From Triplophysa rosa (lineage: Eukaryota > Chordata > Actinopteri > Cypriniformes > Nemacheilidae), in contig NC_079902.1 in assembly GCF_024868665.1 (NCBI RefSeq), positions 13,947,265-14,011,264 on the forward strand: 64,000 nucleotides of DNA, given 5' to 3'. The position numbers were made by a program, and so were the translations under genes. The notes under the pieces are model-generated. The model worked only from the letters and a program-made list of their open reading frames with translations. It did not search any database and was not told the DNA's origin. Below, one piece after another: positions 23,481 to 35,232 of this stretch (position 1 is its first letter; each line of letters begins with the position of its first letter).

Positions 23481-24340
23481 TCCCTGTTTGTGTCTCCCAT
23501 AGAAAAGCCTGAGCTACCAAATTTGACAAATAAATTAAACAGGAGGCACCCGGAAGGCTTGTGAATAACAATCAGCACTGCAAATTACAACAGCAAACTA
23601 CATGTTCAGAGTCAATTCATAAAATCATCTGTAGGAGTCAAGACTCATGTTTAAAGCTGGCTATGAGGTCTTGCTGTCTAAGAAAACAAAGCCTACAAAT
23701 GAAGCAACATTCCAAATCTTTAAACAATGAGCAGCTCAAATCTCACACACACACCCTAAAGCCGGGCTTGCAGAGTGTCTGCAGGTCCATTAGCGATAAT
23801 TACGGACAATCAGACAGGTAAGCTGTAGACAATATCAGATTAAGGGGACCAAATGCCACCAATGCACAAATACAAAGATGCTGTGGAAAAGACTGTCTAA
23901 ACAACAATTGTATCTAATCGATCTTATTTGCTCCTTTTCCAGACTGTTGCTCATATAGTCATTAAATCGAATGATTCCAATCTCAACTAGAGCGTACCTC
24001 ATTAAAAAAAAATTTAAGTGTAAAATGCATAAGTAGTTGGGATCCAATATCAGCGAGCAAATGTGCAATCGCCACAGCACCACATGAGCCAGGGATTCAC
24101 CAAAACAACTTAAGCATGTGCTTTTGAATCCTTTGGCAGGCAGACACTTAAAAGAAGGAAGTAATATTTTTCACTAAAAGCCAAGCACAACGCCAAGCTT
24201 GCCACACCGCATGTTAGGTGAAATAAATTACCTCTCGGACTATGTGAAACCACTCACTCATGACTGCCATCTGCCCCGGCCTAATACCTGCTATAGAAAC
24301 AGAGCTATGGAGTGTTTAAGTGGGACAGTACAACTGAGCA
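23481..24340. promoter_or_regulatory. Candidate conserved non-coding block
   Basis: Complex sequence with clustered homeodomain-type cores (CATTAGCGATAATTACGG near 23790 and TAATCGATC near 23914). Short frames on both strands are unrecognised. Confidence 0.35.
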
Positions 24341-25360
24341 ATTCACAGGTATATGAGATCAAGAACATTACAATACAGCTTAAACAGAACTAGACTAATC
24401 CGCACCAATCCACATCAATACGTAAGGCTCAGTTTCCTGTGCTCACACCATTCATTTGGTTTTTAGAGTAGTAAATAATACATTGTTTAGTTGAATTGGC
24501 ATGACATGTTAAAATTTAATTTGTGGCTTCTGAAGGATATAAATTGAATGCACGTTAGCTCAAAGACCTTTTTGATTTAGTCCTTGCTTGCTTGCATTTT
24601 TTTTAAAGCAAATTACAAAAAACAGGCGAGAACCAAACTAAATCAACATCTCAATCATTGTAAAAGCTTAACAAAACTATAATTTTGATTTATTTATCAC
24701 AACATTTGACCAGATACTCCGAGCCATCAGTCTATAAAGTTTGGTGAAATGAAAGCCTTGCTTCTTTCCCCAAGTAGAGAACAGATTTGCAACCATGCAT
24801 GTTATGTCAGCTTCCCACACCAGGAAAAATACAACCTTTAGGAGACAGTCTAAATAACGGCTGATGAAAGATTAATGAAAAGGTTTTCTTTTGACGTGAA
24901 GGGTAGATCTGCCCACACAGCAAAAAAACACGTATGATGTCAGGGAAGCTGCAAAGTTTTTTCAGTGAGGAAAATCCGACACACACGCACACACGCTATA
25001 CGCATACAGTTTAGGCCTAACTAAAACAGGAACTATAAAAAAATCCATCTACTTATACAGTTGCAGCTCCGGATGAAAGCACACACAGAATAAATAAAAT
25101 ATGAAAAGGATGATCAATCACATTATAGGAATTTACAAATGCTGCACATAAAACACTGTGAACATGTCCAGCAAATGCATCTCAACCAAATAAAAATGTA
25201 AAAAATAAAAAACGCTTTTAAAGCCCAGTTAGCAACCGAAAGAATCACCCCAAAACTGGGTCTTCGTTCTCGGGTAATCTTTCAGTTCCTAAGTAATTGT
25301 CTGAGAAAATAATTACTGTGAAGACCAGTGTTTAAAGAGACAAGGTGACGCCCAAACCTG
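24341..25360. other. AT-rich spacer, nothing identified
   Basis: Only a short imperfect CA run (24979-24995) stands out. Confidence 0.4.
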
Positions 25361-26360
25361 CCTTGTACACGCCCCAGTCGCGTTCTGAAAGAGGGAAGAA
25401 AAATGTGTCTGTGTTAGTGTGTGTACGTATGCGGAGTTTGGCAGACTGATTGGGAAGGCATTGGAAACAATAGGCCTCCCTGGTGGTTTAAGAGTATATC
25501 CACAGATTTGAAGGCTCAGGAGTCTTTAAAGTTGTACGCCAAAGCCATAAAGCTCACCACACCCAAGAGAGAAAAACTACCCTGCTGTCTTTTCTCTTTC
25601 CATGCGCACACGTACAGTCTGACATGGTTGTTTATTATTGGTCATATTTTTATTTCATCCTGTGAGTTTTGAAATCAGTTGACCTGTAATTGCAGATGGT
25701 TCCAACTTTTACGATGAACAAGGACCTCAAAGAGAGCAGTGCAGAACAAAGGATAGGATATTATACACTGTATGGGTTACTTCATTGAAGAGTGTAAGTT
25801 ATATCAGAATATCTGCAATCGATTAAACTAGTGTCAAATGTGTACTGGGGTTGATTTTCAAAACCGTGCCTGCTATTTGCGAGTCGGCCGCAGCAAATCG
25901 ACATCAGGAATGGAGAATTATCCTATCTCTCCTCACTGCTGAGGTGCTGGAACATATCTGAATAAGCAGCATCGACACCAGAGTCTCAGACAACATCTGC
26001 AACACTGGAAAGACCACTGAGTGTTTTCTATTATCACATCACATAATCTGACATATCCAGAGACCGTCTTTGTCTCCCTCTGTCTCTCTTCGTCTCACTC
26101 CCTCTCTCCCGTTCTCATCCGCAGTCTTCTTTTGTCAACATGCTTTCAATTTCATTTCAATTCTGTCTTTTGAAACACGCACCCGGCCACAGGGATTTCA
26201 GGTTTCATGCTAAATCTGACAAATAAAGTCTCCATAGTGTAATATTCCACAGACGATACGCAGAGACGGACCCGGCGTACACAGTGATAACTCAGGAGAG
26301 TTTGTACAAGCGTAATGAATTTATGAGAGGAGTTTGTTTTATGTGCACTTTCGCTTAGCT
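25361..26360. promoter_or_regulatory. Weak candidate non-coding island with pyrimidine tract
   Basis: Moderate-complexity sequence, including GAGTCGGCCGCAGCAAATCG (near 25880) and a TC-rich tract at 26068-26117. No gene was found. Confidence 0.25.
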
Positions 26361-26598
26361 GTCCGCTATCAGGGTTTTAAAGAGTTAGCTGTGTAGGAGA
26401 ACCAAATTTGTTACAGTGGGTGAGACAGGGCAGATCCGTATAGTGACTTACAAGTATGTGCCTTTTGTGTCTGTGTGTGAATGTTTAAAGTCGAGACCTT
26501 TCTGGAGAATACAGTCTAAACGATTAACCATAGAACATTTGTTTTATTAAAAATTCTGTAGGAACCATGTTTTTTTTTTGGCAGATTATCTTTTGTAT

Positions 26599-26632
26599 AA
26601 CCATAGTTTTACCTCAAATACCATGGTTAAAC
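26599..26632. mobile_element. Fragment of AACCATGGT-type cyprinid repeat
   Basis: AACCATAG and CCATGGTT form a near-perfect inverted pair around a GTTTTACCTCAAATA core, a short motif seen in many cyprinid dispersed repeats. A further TTAACCATAG lies at 26524-26533. The boundaries are uncertain. Confidence 0.4.
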
Positions 26633-26779
26633 CAAATGTTTTTTGTGGAATTTGTGGGTGCTGTATAGAAATAAACAATATAAATGCCACATAAATAATA
26701 TTACGAACCTCAAGCCTGTTTGTCATAGAATATGAATCTTGGACAAACTGTTTTATTTTCTCATTTCATTCCATTTCAT

Positions 26780-27330
26780 TGTTTTAGCTCAACACGTCAT
26801 TTAAGACCCGTTGCCAGATTACCTATAGCTGTTTGGGATGCTGAGGTCTTTAATGTGAGTCGGGGCTGGCAGATAGGCAGATGGAGGGAGCCTGAAAAAA
26901 AACGCAGCGCCTCTAGTCGACACGGAACGAGCTCCATGGTAACACAGTTGTCACAGGGCTCATCTGAGGGTCCAGCATTTTATCATGGCTATAGATGTGC
27001 ACAAACACACTCACAGACTTTACACGTCCCATCTCTCTCCCGTCGACCTCCTCAATCCACTACAAGCTTAGTTTCATTTGCATCCGAGCTGGTCAGGATA
27101 GAGAGAGTTGGTTTAACGGAGGCTATTTGTTGTGCTCTCGGTTAATACCACGCAGAGCTTTAAATACCCATATCAAATCTTTACGGCTCAACAGATTCAG
27201 TTTTGCAAACCTGTATCGAACAGAGGTTCAATCCTCCAGCTTAGAAGAGTACACTGCTTTAAGTTCTGTGATAAGGTAAAACCAATCGCCGGATTAGAGA
27301 CTGTCTCAGAATGAGTGAGCGTGTGTATGT
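26780..27330. promoter_or_regulatory. Candidate conserved non-coding block
   Basis: Complex sequence of moderate GC with no repeat match. The 137-codon plus-strand frame (26732-27145) has no recognisable domain or convincing splice context and is not called as a gene. Confidence 0.3.
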
Positions 27331-28350
27331 GTGTCTCTGTGTATAAGGCATTATTCCTTTTGTGGTGGTTGGAATGGATTATGTTGCGAATTGAATTGGT
27401 TTCTAGCACATTTCACATAATGACAATTTAAAGATCATTTAAATGAGTAAAATGCCGCTTTGTAAAACAGGAAAGAATGCTTCAGGTGATAAACTGAATT
27501 TAACTGATAGATAAACGGAACTTTAAATGACACGGAAGGTTGATAATGAGAATCAATGATGGGAAAGTAATAAAGAAACACACACCGGGTCTGCGTTATT
27601 TAAAAATGGGTATTGGTCTACAAGTCCGTGAGACCTAAACTTCAGTTTTTGAAGTTGGAGATGGTCAAAATGTTTATTCTGATGAAGGCATTAGACAACA
27701 GACCACAACACGAGTCCCACAAGGGTAGCTTTACATGCCATATGGATGGCTAAAAACCGCAGAGAAAGGAGGATTTCATTCATCCAAGGCAAGAATGCCT
27801 TGTGGTCCTAGAGCAGCGATTCAGAGCCAAGTTTTCCTCTAGGCAGTGGGAGGTTTTGACAAAAGAGGAGTGGATATCAAAAGTCCTGACAGGTCCATAA
27901 ATAAACTTTCAGCTTGAATCATCTATGAAATATCGCAGCATGACGATTGTGTTATTGTAGAATTAAACGTATTCAACCGCAGAGCGGCGTGGAACTTGGC
28001 ATTTTGACTGAACTTCTCTGTCTTCGTTCCTTTAGATGTATCTTTCTGTCCTCCTTCTGGACAGTTTTGGCAAAAATTAGACACTTATGCGGTAAAAAAA
28101 ATGTCTCCAAACGATTTCAGGAACTTAAGGACGTTCCTGAGTCATCATGGAATTTAAAATGCGCTAAGAGCAAACAGTCACCATGAGAGCCGAGAAAACT
28201 AGATGATTTTGTCACAAAGAAAATAAATAATCCTATACAACACATTACAGATATGGAAAATAATGCAAACAAGGAGTGATTTATCTTCACCGGCTTTCAA
28301 GTCAGAGCTTGATCCCTTTCATAACGTCATGAGGTTCTCATTATTGCAGA
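27331..28350. other. Mixed spacer, nothing identified
   Basis: Slightly more complex sequence at 27690-28190. The 79-codon frame there is unrecognised. Confidence 0.35.
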
Positions 28351-28359
28351 GGTAACCAG

Positions 28360-28690
28360 TCATTGTGGCAGGTGACGGTTCAGCATCCTTTAATAAGGTC
28401 TTGACTAGTGCAGGCATCAATATTGCTTTGAACTATAAGGCTGCAGCAATGCGGTGGTGGAGATCAGAGGCGATCGAGGCCAGCGGCAGCTCCAGCAGCA
28501 TGCAGGAGACCTTACGTCAGCTCTCGCATCGACGCGGAGCTGGGCTTTGATATGCTTATCGGGCGCAATTCCCGATGGCGTGGCCGCATCCCAAGGTGAC
28601 CCCTCCTGGCTAGGATTCCTTCCATGTTTCGTGCAGTCTGAAGTCACATTCATACCCTTCAATCCTCTCTGCTTCGAAGAGCTTTAATTC
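28360..28690. promoter_or_regulatory. CpG- and GC-rich patch of unknown function
   Basis: The patch is markedly richer in GC and CpG than its surroundings (for example GATCAGAGGCGATCGAGGCC, TCGCATCGACGCGGAGC, CGGGCGCAATTCCCGATGGC). Overlapping open frames of 61, 77 and 81 codons on both strands reflect the scarcity of stops and show no known motif. It could be an unrecognised exon, a promoter or a conserved element. Confidence 0.35.
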
Positions 28691-29220
28691 TGGCTTATTG
28701 ATCTCTAAAAGACCCTTAATGTAAGCCTCCATTTTCCACAAAGGCCCTCATCATAATCCCCGTTTGGAAAATGAACAGTGCAATTATTCATGTGATTCGG
28801 GATGGAGGCTGAACTAAGGCTTCTTGTATTTGAGACATTAGGTGAGATGCTTATGCACTTAGATGTTTGGGTGCTCCACTGAGGTCAGTATTGAAAATGT
28901 GATTTTTAGCTTTGTGTGGAATTATGTAATTATGTCATCACTCGCATTTATTATGATTTTTTGGATTGAATGATTGATTGCACATGAGTAAGACAATTAA
29001 AACTTCACATCCACTCAAAGCTTAACTTATCTTTCCTGTCACAAAATAAATTGTATTGTAACATATCCGACAACTTTTCAATTCAAACAATTACATGGTT
29101 ACGTAATAATACCACACTACATAAGCAAAAACCTGAACAACCCTTCTAATTAAATCTTAATACTACTAAAGCCTGTATAAAATGACATTCAAGTGAACTG
29201 TGTGCTTCCAACTTCATGGT
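28691..29220. other. AT-rich spacer, nothing identified
   Basis: No supportable features. Confidence 0.45.
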
Positions 29221-30310
29221 AATGGTTTGGGAGGCTCAGTTTCTGCTCCAGAATAATATCGTTCCCTGTGCAAAAAGCGAGGTCCATAAGGAAATGGTTT
29301 ACAGACTTTGGTGGGAAAGAACTTGACTCACCTGCACTACAGACCTGAAACCCACATACTTTTGGCTATATAGAGGACATCTCTGGAGAACCTCTGCATA
29401 TTGGATTCAAGAATCCCAATGCATGAAGCCGCTCAACCTCAAACTTCTGCACTTTCAACAGCACCAGTGATTCCAGCAGTAAGACAGGTGGAACACACAC
29501 TGAATTTTCATCTGTCATTTTTGATTGCCTCTTTGAGTGGGAGGCGAACAGGATATACCACACAGCTTCAGATCTCCCAGAGAAAACCTGCATAGGTCAT
29601 GTGGTTCCAGTAAAGCAAACTGAGTTTATTTAAGAGATTTTTTTCATGTAAAAGATTGGCACTGACCCTGCTTCACGCGGCAAGTGGAAATGACTGATTA
29701 CAGAGCAAATAAATACCAATTAAAACGCAGTCGTGGAGTCTCGCCACCAGACGCCACAATAAATTACACTACAGTTTAATAATGAGCCTTTATCTGGTTA
29801 TCCCAGTCCATGCAGGCAGAAACTTCACTAAAATTACAAATGCCAAATTCTGGACAACCATAATTCTTATGACCATTTCTACGCAGTTTACTATGCAAAG
29901 GCAAATACACCATTACTGTTATACTTTAAGGAGCTTGAGAAACATGACAAATGTTGCAAACCTAACAAAAAGCCAATCAGACGACACATGAGGATGCTCA
30001 CAAATTTAATAATTTAAGAAGCTGCTATGCCAAGCTTTGTCAAGACAAATCCAGACATGTCATGCACTTTTAGTGCCATGGAAAAGAACAATGGGTTTTA
30101 AAATGACACTGGTTTGGAGAAGGAAGAACACAGACCTCCCTCTAACTAAATGCATATGGCCTATTGACCAAGCGGCTTTTGGACTTTCGCTAAAAAGCTG
30201 TCTTACTCGCTGGGTGCCATTAGATGGGCGAGTGCTTAATCCATGGATTACCTAAGATAGCATCTCCAGCACTCTGCCTCTGGACTGAAAGCCAGGCTTA
30301 CTGACCATAA
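29221..30310. promoter_or_regulatory. Two weak candidate non-coding islands
   Basis: The more complex stretches 29220-29600 and 30000-30300 surround AT-rich sequence. The second holds a TAATCCATGGATTA palindrome (30238-30251), which matches paired bicoid-type homeodomain (TAATCC) sites. Confidence 0.3.
30238..30251. promoter_or_regulatory. Palindromic paired TAATCC homeodomain site
   Basis: TAATCCATGGATTA is a perfect 14-bp palindrome of two inverted TAATCC cores, the K50-class (OTX/PITX/bicoid) recognition sequence. It contains an NcoI-type CCATGG centre. Confidence 0.5.
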
Positions 30311-32230
30311 GTCAGGTCAGTCGTGTAAATATACTTTAAACTTGTACGATACAAACATTTACATACATAATGGTTAAGGGGCACATGTGATGTATCCATC
30401 ACATACAGTAGACTATGTGTAATGTTTGTTTGGTTTGTGTACAAAGGATCACCTACTGATTTAAAAGTCAATTGACCACTTTATTTGACAAATAATTATT
30501 TGTAGAGGAGGAATGCTAAGCTAAACAAAAACAACATACATGCTGAATGCATTCCATTTCACATTATTATATTAAAATAGGCTGTGAGTAAATACAAAAT
30601 GTTTTTCATATATATAACAATAACAAATAATAAAATGAAGAATAGCAATTGCTTTTTACGAATTTGTCTTTTCTATGTACCTATTAATGGTTTAAAAAAG
30701 GAGGTCTACATACTGTACATATATGAAACAAAATAAAAGCAGTGCCAAATGCAAGTACAATGGGCTTTGGCAACTAAATAAAACTTCATTTTTTGCCAGT
30801 TGGCTGGTAACTTTATAAGGATCTGCAGCATAAGTCAAACTGTAAGAATGATAATCTGACTATGACTGATGTACAGCGACATGAGCAATCATCTCCAAAA
30901 CAAACCAACTATATATCTCATAGCCAAACAACTTTTGCAACCACACATTCCACACATTAAGATACAAAAGGAAATATATAAGAAAAACAAAATTACAATG
31001 TTTCACAGAGGTTTTATCTTGAGTGACAAAAGGAATGCAGTTTGTCACAAATTGTCATTATGCTGTGTGTTTTGGGCATTATTCCAGTAGTCTATTGGTT
31101 CCCATTCACCAGATTCACACCAATTGAACTGAAACATTACCACCAGAGAGTCAAAAAGATTGTATTATACTTGTCACTAAACCCAATCATACCCATTAAA
31201 TCCATTCCAATTTCTGTGAAGGTTTCTATTGTTCTTTTTCAACAGGGAATAAATACTTACAGTTTTCTTAATTGACACACCATTGGTGGGTATCAATAAG
31301 TTGATGTTGGACCCTTGCGGTGACAGCTGCTGACTATCCAGTTCAGGGATAATATTTACAATATACACACACTGAATTATAAGCCGGGCTGGTCTGGTGT
31401 GCTGCCGATGTTGACATGTGGCATGGTGAGGGGGGGAAAAGGGAATGATGTCTGAATAAATGTTGAGGGACAGGCAACTGAGCAGGAGCACAGAGCTAAA
31501 CATTTACAATTTACTTTTGACAAACACAGTGACCTGCCTTTCTGCCACACAGCCGCCCAAAGAGGGCAGGCAAAAGAAACCATCAGCAGGAGCAAAGACC
31601 CTTGTTAGATTTTCCAGATAAACGCCATGTAACTTATCTCAGTAAGTTGGAAAAAAATGAGTAAATAATGATTTTTTTATCGACTGTGCTAAAATCTCTG
31701 AAACTGTCTTTCAGAGATAAATATCATTATATGGCTATGGATGATGTGCATTGTGTATTGCATGCTATGTACAGATCATTGGTGAAAACTGTTGCATTTT
31801 TCTTATGTAATAAAATGTTGTTGTTTATAGTTAAAATGAATAGCATTACAAGGTAATAAGTTAAAATGAAAAATCAATTACCACATCATTATTTTTTTGT
31901 TTTATACCCAGTCTTTCATTTTAGTGGGATGAACTCCACAGGTTTGTGCAAAACCAGATACAACATCAATCGTCATGATTTAAAAATGTTGGTGAACATC
32001 TTATGTGCTTCAATGAAAGCAAGGAAACCTTTTATACAAGGAATAGCATGGTGTTACAATTGATAGAGACATAGTGCAGAATAATAACATTGCTTGGTCA
32101 TTCTTTATGTTTATTAAAACAGACTTTGAAATATCCGTTTTCAATGTGCTTTTTGACTTTATATCCCACTGTATGTGTATGTATGTACTGTATGTCCGGG
32201 GTCATCTTCTAATGTGTAATATAAACACAA
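30311..32230. other. AT-rich spacer, nothing identified
   Basis: The frames here, including the 108-codon minus-strand frame 31177-31503, have no recognisable domain. No transposon ends were identified. Confidence 0.4.
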
Positions 32231-33060
32231 CAAAATGTCAACATTAATGTGTGACAGATTATATCAACGGTTCATTGCTGCTCGCAGTGGAGAGGAGATA
32301 ATAGGGTTGTGCCAATTCCGTAGCATGGCGGGTGGGGAGGTGTTCACATCCTGCGCAGAGCCTCGACACGAATCAATCACTGCGGCTCAATTTTACAGTC
32401 ATCGTCTGCCTAATGCCTAAACATAAGCTCGCTGATAGTGACGGCAGGAAGGGTGGAGGGCATCTCGATTATGAGCATACATGCTCTCCCGTAGGAAGAC
32501 AATAATATTGGCATTAAACACCTTTGAGAGGTGGAAGGATGCCAGCGGCCTTTTTTAATATATCTTAAATTATGTCAGGAAAAACTCTGGGACATCACAC
32601 AAAAGCCACACTCAGTGTATAATGCTCTTTCATAAAGCTGCCGAGCTCTCCAACAATATTGACACAAGGTGCAGGCAAGCAAATGTCAGCCGCTATAACA
32701 TATGAAATACTTAACGTAACCAATTTTCAGCTGTCAATCAGGCCGGGGGAATAATGACAGGCGGAGGGCAGAAATCGATACAGCACAATTGAATCGCAGC
32801 ACACAGACATGTTTCGTTCTGCGCTATAAAAGACTGTCAAATGTCATAGCCTCCCGCTCGGCGGCAGGATGAGACTGATTTATCTGTCTCAGCTGCTTTA
32901 AAGCATTAGCACACGAGCTAGAGCCACAACCAGAGGTGGTACTTCTGAGGAGAATGACAACCAGAGGCCGATGAGACTGACTTCTAATCAGCTGCGAGAA
33001 TTACAGACGCTGATGAAGGTCACATCTGTGCTTGACAACAACGTATCGAGTGCCCAGCTG
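32231..33060. promoter_or_regulatory. Strong candidate developmental enhancer block
   Basis: About 830 bp of complex sequence, free of repeats, with the composition typical of deeply conserved vertebrate enhancers. It contains an exact PBX-MEIS-type site (complement TGATTGACAG, 32731-32740), a TGACAG MEIS core just downstream at 32755-32760, and several ATTA and TAAT cores. Short frames are not gene-like. Conservation across fish or tetrapods would be the test. Confidence 0.45.
32731..32740 (-). promoter_or_regulatory. PBX-MEIS/PREP composite site
   Basis: CTGTCAATCA, whose complement is TGATTGACAG, is the optimal decameric PBX-PREP/MEIS site. It lies in the best enhancer-like block of this part of the window. 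Confidence 0.55.
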
Positions 33061-33480
33061 TTTTTTTATGCTGGATTCTTCAACCAGTTTGAGATAACGT
33101 TCGTATTCCTTCTCTTTCCAGATGCTTTATACACGTGGTCCTGGTAGCATATGTGTGTTTGTGAGAGAGTTCCACTAACAATGCTGCAGTAAGCTAATGC
33201 ACGTGGTGACTGTGGCTTTGTGTCTTTGACTGTCACCTCATTTACAATGCCTAGACTTTCGTCTGCACGTAATCAATTATTAGGCCCCTGCAGTTCAGAC
33301 AGAGGCTAGTGAGCAAACATCCCACAAGTTCACTTCAAAAGTAAGAGGCTCTTTTGAAGAACACTGGCTCCTTTTTGAATCAGAGACACTGGCGGAAGTG
33401 GTTTTTGGATGGTCTCCAAAGGCGGGCATTTCACCAATATCAGATAACAAGGATCGTTTTTGCTCTGTTAATTACCAGTA

Positions 33481-33580
33481 CGCGGTAAAATCGCCAGTGT
33501 TAAAAAATGTCAAATTAACACGCACAGTGTATATATAATCCACACTCTCAAAGTGTCTCAACACTGGCGAGTTTGCTGTG
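33481..33580. mobile_element. Short MITE (100 bp)
   Basis: The core inverted repeat CGCCAGTGTT (33492-33501) / AACACTGGCG (33560-33569) is perfect. The outer ends continue as an imperfect 22-bp inverted repeat whose mismatches are mostly CG-to-CA changes. The interior TAATCCACACTCTCAAAGTG is typical of a tiny teleost MITE family. The target duplication is unclear. Confidence 0.65.
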
Positions 33581-33672
33581 CATATAAACAACAGAAAAAA
33601 ATGAGAAAAATCGACGGGAAAACAACTGCAGCAGAAAACTAGTTACAAGAGTCTGTTCTTATGTAACTGTAA

Positions 33673-33680
33673 CGTACGAT
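33673..33680. repeat. Target site duplication, left copy
   Basis: CGTACGAT, identical to the 8-mer at 34160-34167, directly abuts the CAGTGTTGGG terminus. Confidence 0.95.
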
Positions 33681-34159
33681 CAGTGTTGGGTGTAACTAGT
33701 TACTAAGTAATTAGTTACTGTAATTTAATTACTTTCCCCTTGAAAAAGTAAAGTAAGGGATTACTCTTATTTTTTCTGTAATTTAATTACAGTTACTTCT
33801 GGTGGAATTAAACTAAATACTTTGTGTAATATGTGTGTGTGCAGAAGAGGAATTGACATCAAAATTCAAAGTCTAACTTTAAAATCCGTGCTTTAATGTA
33901 TAATTCTCACATTTGTAATTAATAATAACAATTTATGTAGTTTTATATTATTTATTTGAATGAATTAAAAGAGCCGTTTCATGCTATCCTTGAATCACTT
34001 AACTCATCAAGGTTGATGTAGGATATAGAAAGTAATTAGTAATAAGTAATTAAATACTTTTTGAAGAGAGTAACTTGTACAGTAATCTAATTACATTATC
34101 GAATGTGTAATTAGTAACTAGTAATTAATTACTTTTTCAGAGTAACTTACCCAACACTG
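33681..34159. mobile_element. Non-autonomous hAT-like MITE (479 bp) with perfect 8-bp duplication
   Basis: The termini CAGTGTTGGG and CCCAACACTG are exact inverted repeats. The sub-terminal GTAACTAGTTACTAAGTAAT and its counterpart near 34110-34150 extend the symmetry. The flanks are identical 8-mers, CGTACGAT. I recognise the ends as a very widespread fish family. There is no coding capacity. The perfect duplication suggests a comparatively recent insertion. Confidence 0.92.
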
Positions 34160-34500
34160 CGTACGATAAGGTCTACCACAGAGCACGGGATCCTGGGAAC
34201 TGTAGTTACACTACGCCTGCCAAGAGCAAAGTCCTGTCCTTTTTTATGACACCACAGCTGTGCTTTAGGTATTGATTACCAGAAGAACACAATGAGCCGC
34301 GGATGCATTTTTTACGAAGCGCGGAATTCTGAACCAGAATGACTGGCGCCGTGACGGATGTTTCCGCATCGACATGAAGGTACAATCATAGCTGCGCTTC
34401 ATCCAGACAGCGCACACACGGCCTTCTCATAGTGTTGCGATAGCTGTAACTGGATATATTTAAACTGGCTTTCTGAAGGTGCACAGCGCGCAGGTTAAGA
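34160..34500. promoter_or_regulatory. CpG-rich promoter-like patch with ZNF143-like site
   Basis: Directly beside the MITE lies a CpG cluster (roughly 16 CpGs between about 34300 and 34490) in otherwise CpG-poor DNA. A ZNF143/STAF-type motif ACTACAGTTCCCAG is on the minus strand (complement of 34193-34206). A possible splice donor, CATGAAG followed by GTACAA, occurs at about 34374-34386. These are features of a TATA-less transcription start, but no coding exon follows that I can identify. Confidence 0.4.
34191..34206 (-). promoter_or_regulatory. ZNF143/STAF-like motif
   Basis: The complement reads ACTACAGTTCCCAGGA, close to the consensus ACTACAATTCCCAGAA, a motif enriched at housekeeping and small-RNA promoters and at chromatin loops. 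Confidence 0.5.
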
Positions 34501-35085
34501 GCTGCCAAAAACAATAGAAAAATTGATAACTCTCGGAGAACATTGTTTGGATTCTGAAATTGTTAACGTCAGTGCTGCAGCTGTGCGTGGCAAACTTAAT
34601 ATTCATAATTTACGAGTGTCCTGGCAAAGATGTGCAGAGCGTTACTATGGACATGCCAAAGCCATAAAAACAGGTGGCCAGAGGTGGATGTTGGAGAGCA
34701 GACAGCAGAGGATGGGCTGTGGAACAAGAGAGTGTGGACACAACTTAATCCGGCCTAATCTGATCAGATAATGATCGTTTTGTAGGCCTAACTGTTGTTG
34801 AACACTTTCAAGTTCAAGTTTTTGACTAAAGTGCAAAACCACTAAGTTACTGATGGAAACGTTGTGACATTGTATGTTCATTTGGAAAACACTAGTCCAG
34901 TGCACTGGCTATGTTTGGAATAGCATATTTGCATACTAGTGTTTGCATGAAATATACTACATTTGGCAAAACACAGCATTTACAAGAGCAGTGCACTATG
35001 ACACAATGCAAAGCATTCGACTTCCCATGTGAGGCATACAAACTTTTCTTGATTCACTATGTAATAAGACAATTTCTATACAAAC
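34501..35085. other. Unrecognised sequence
   Basis: An 82-codon plus-strand frame (34523-34771) and an 86-codon minus-strand frame overlap with no known domain. Moderately complex to about 34780, then AT-rich. Confidence 0.3.
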
Positions 35086-35232
35086 TTAAGGTCCAGTGTA
35101 TGAAATTTAGCAGCATCTAGCGGTGAGGTTGTGAATTGCAACAATGGTTTACTTCACCCCTCCCTTTCGAAGCACTACGTAGGCTGACACAAGGCTAAAA
35201 TGTTGTCATGTTTTCGCTTCTTTGCCGAAGGA
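35086..35232 (+). mobile_element. End of a GGTCCAGTGT-type DNA transposon
   Basis: TTAAGGTCCAGTGTATGAAA followed by TTTAGCAGCATC matches, inverted, the end at 61781-61816 and a terminus common in teleost genomes. A TTAA marks the boundary. The following TAGCGGTGAGGTTGTGAATT then CAACCCTCCC-like block is also typical of the family. No opposite terminus was found nearby, and the sequence runs into a retrotransposon-like coding remnant. Confidence 0.6.

Noticed and set aside
26732..27145. 137-codon plus-strand frame
   Set aside because: No domain, no homologue recalled and no supporting splice or promoter signals.
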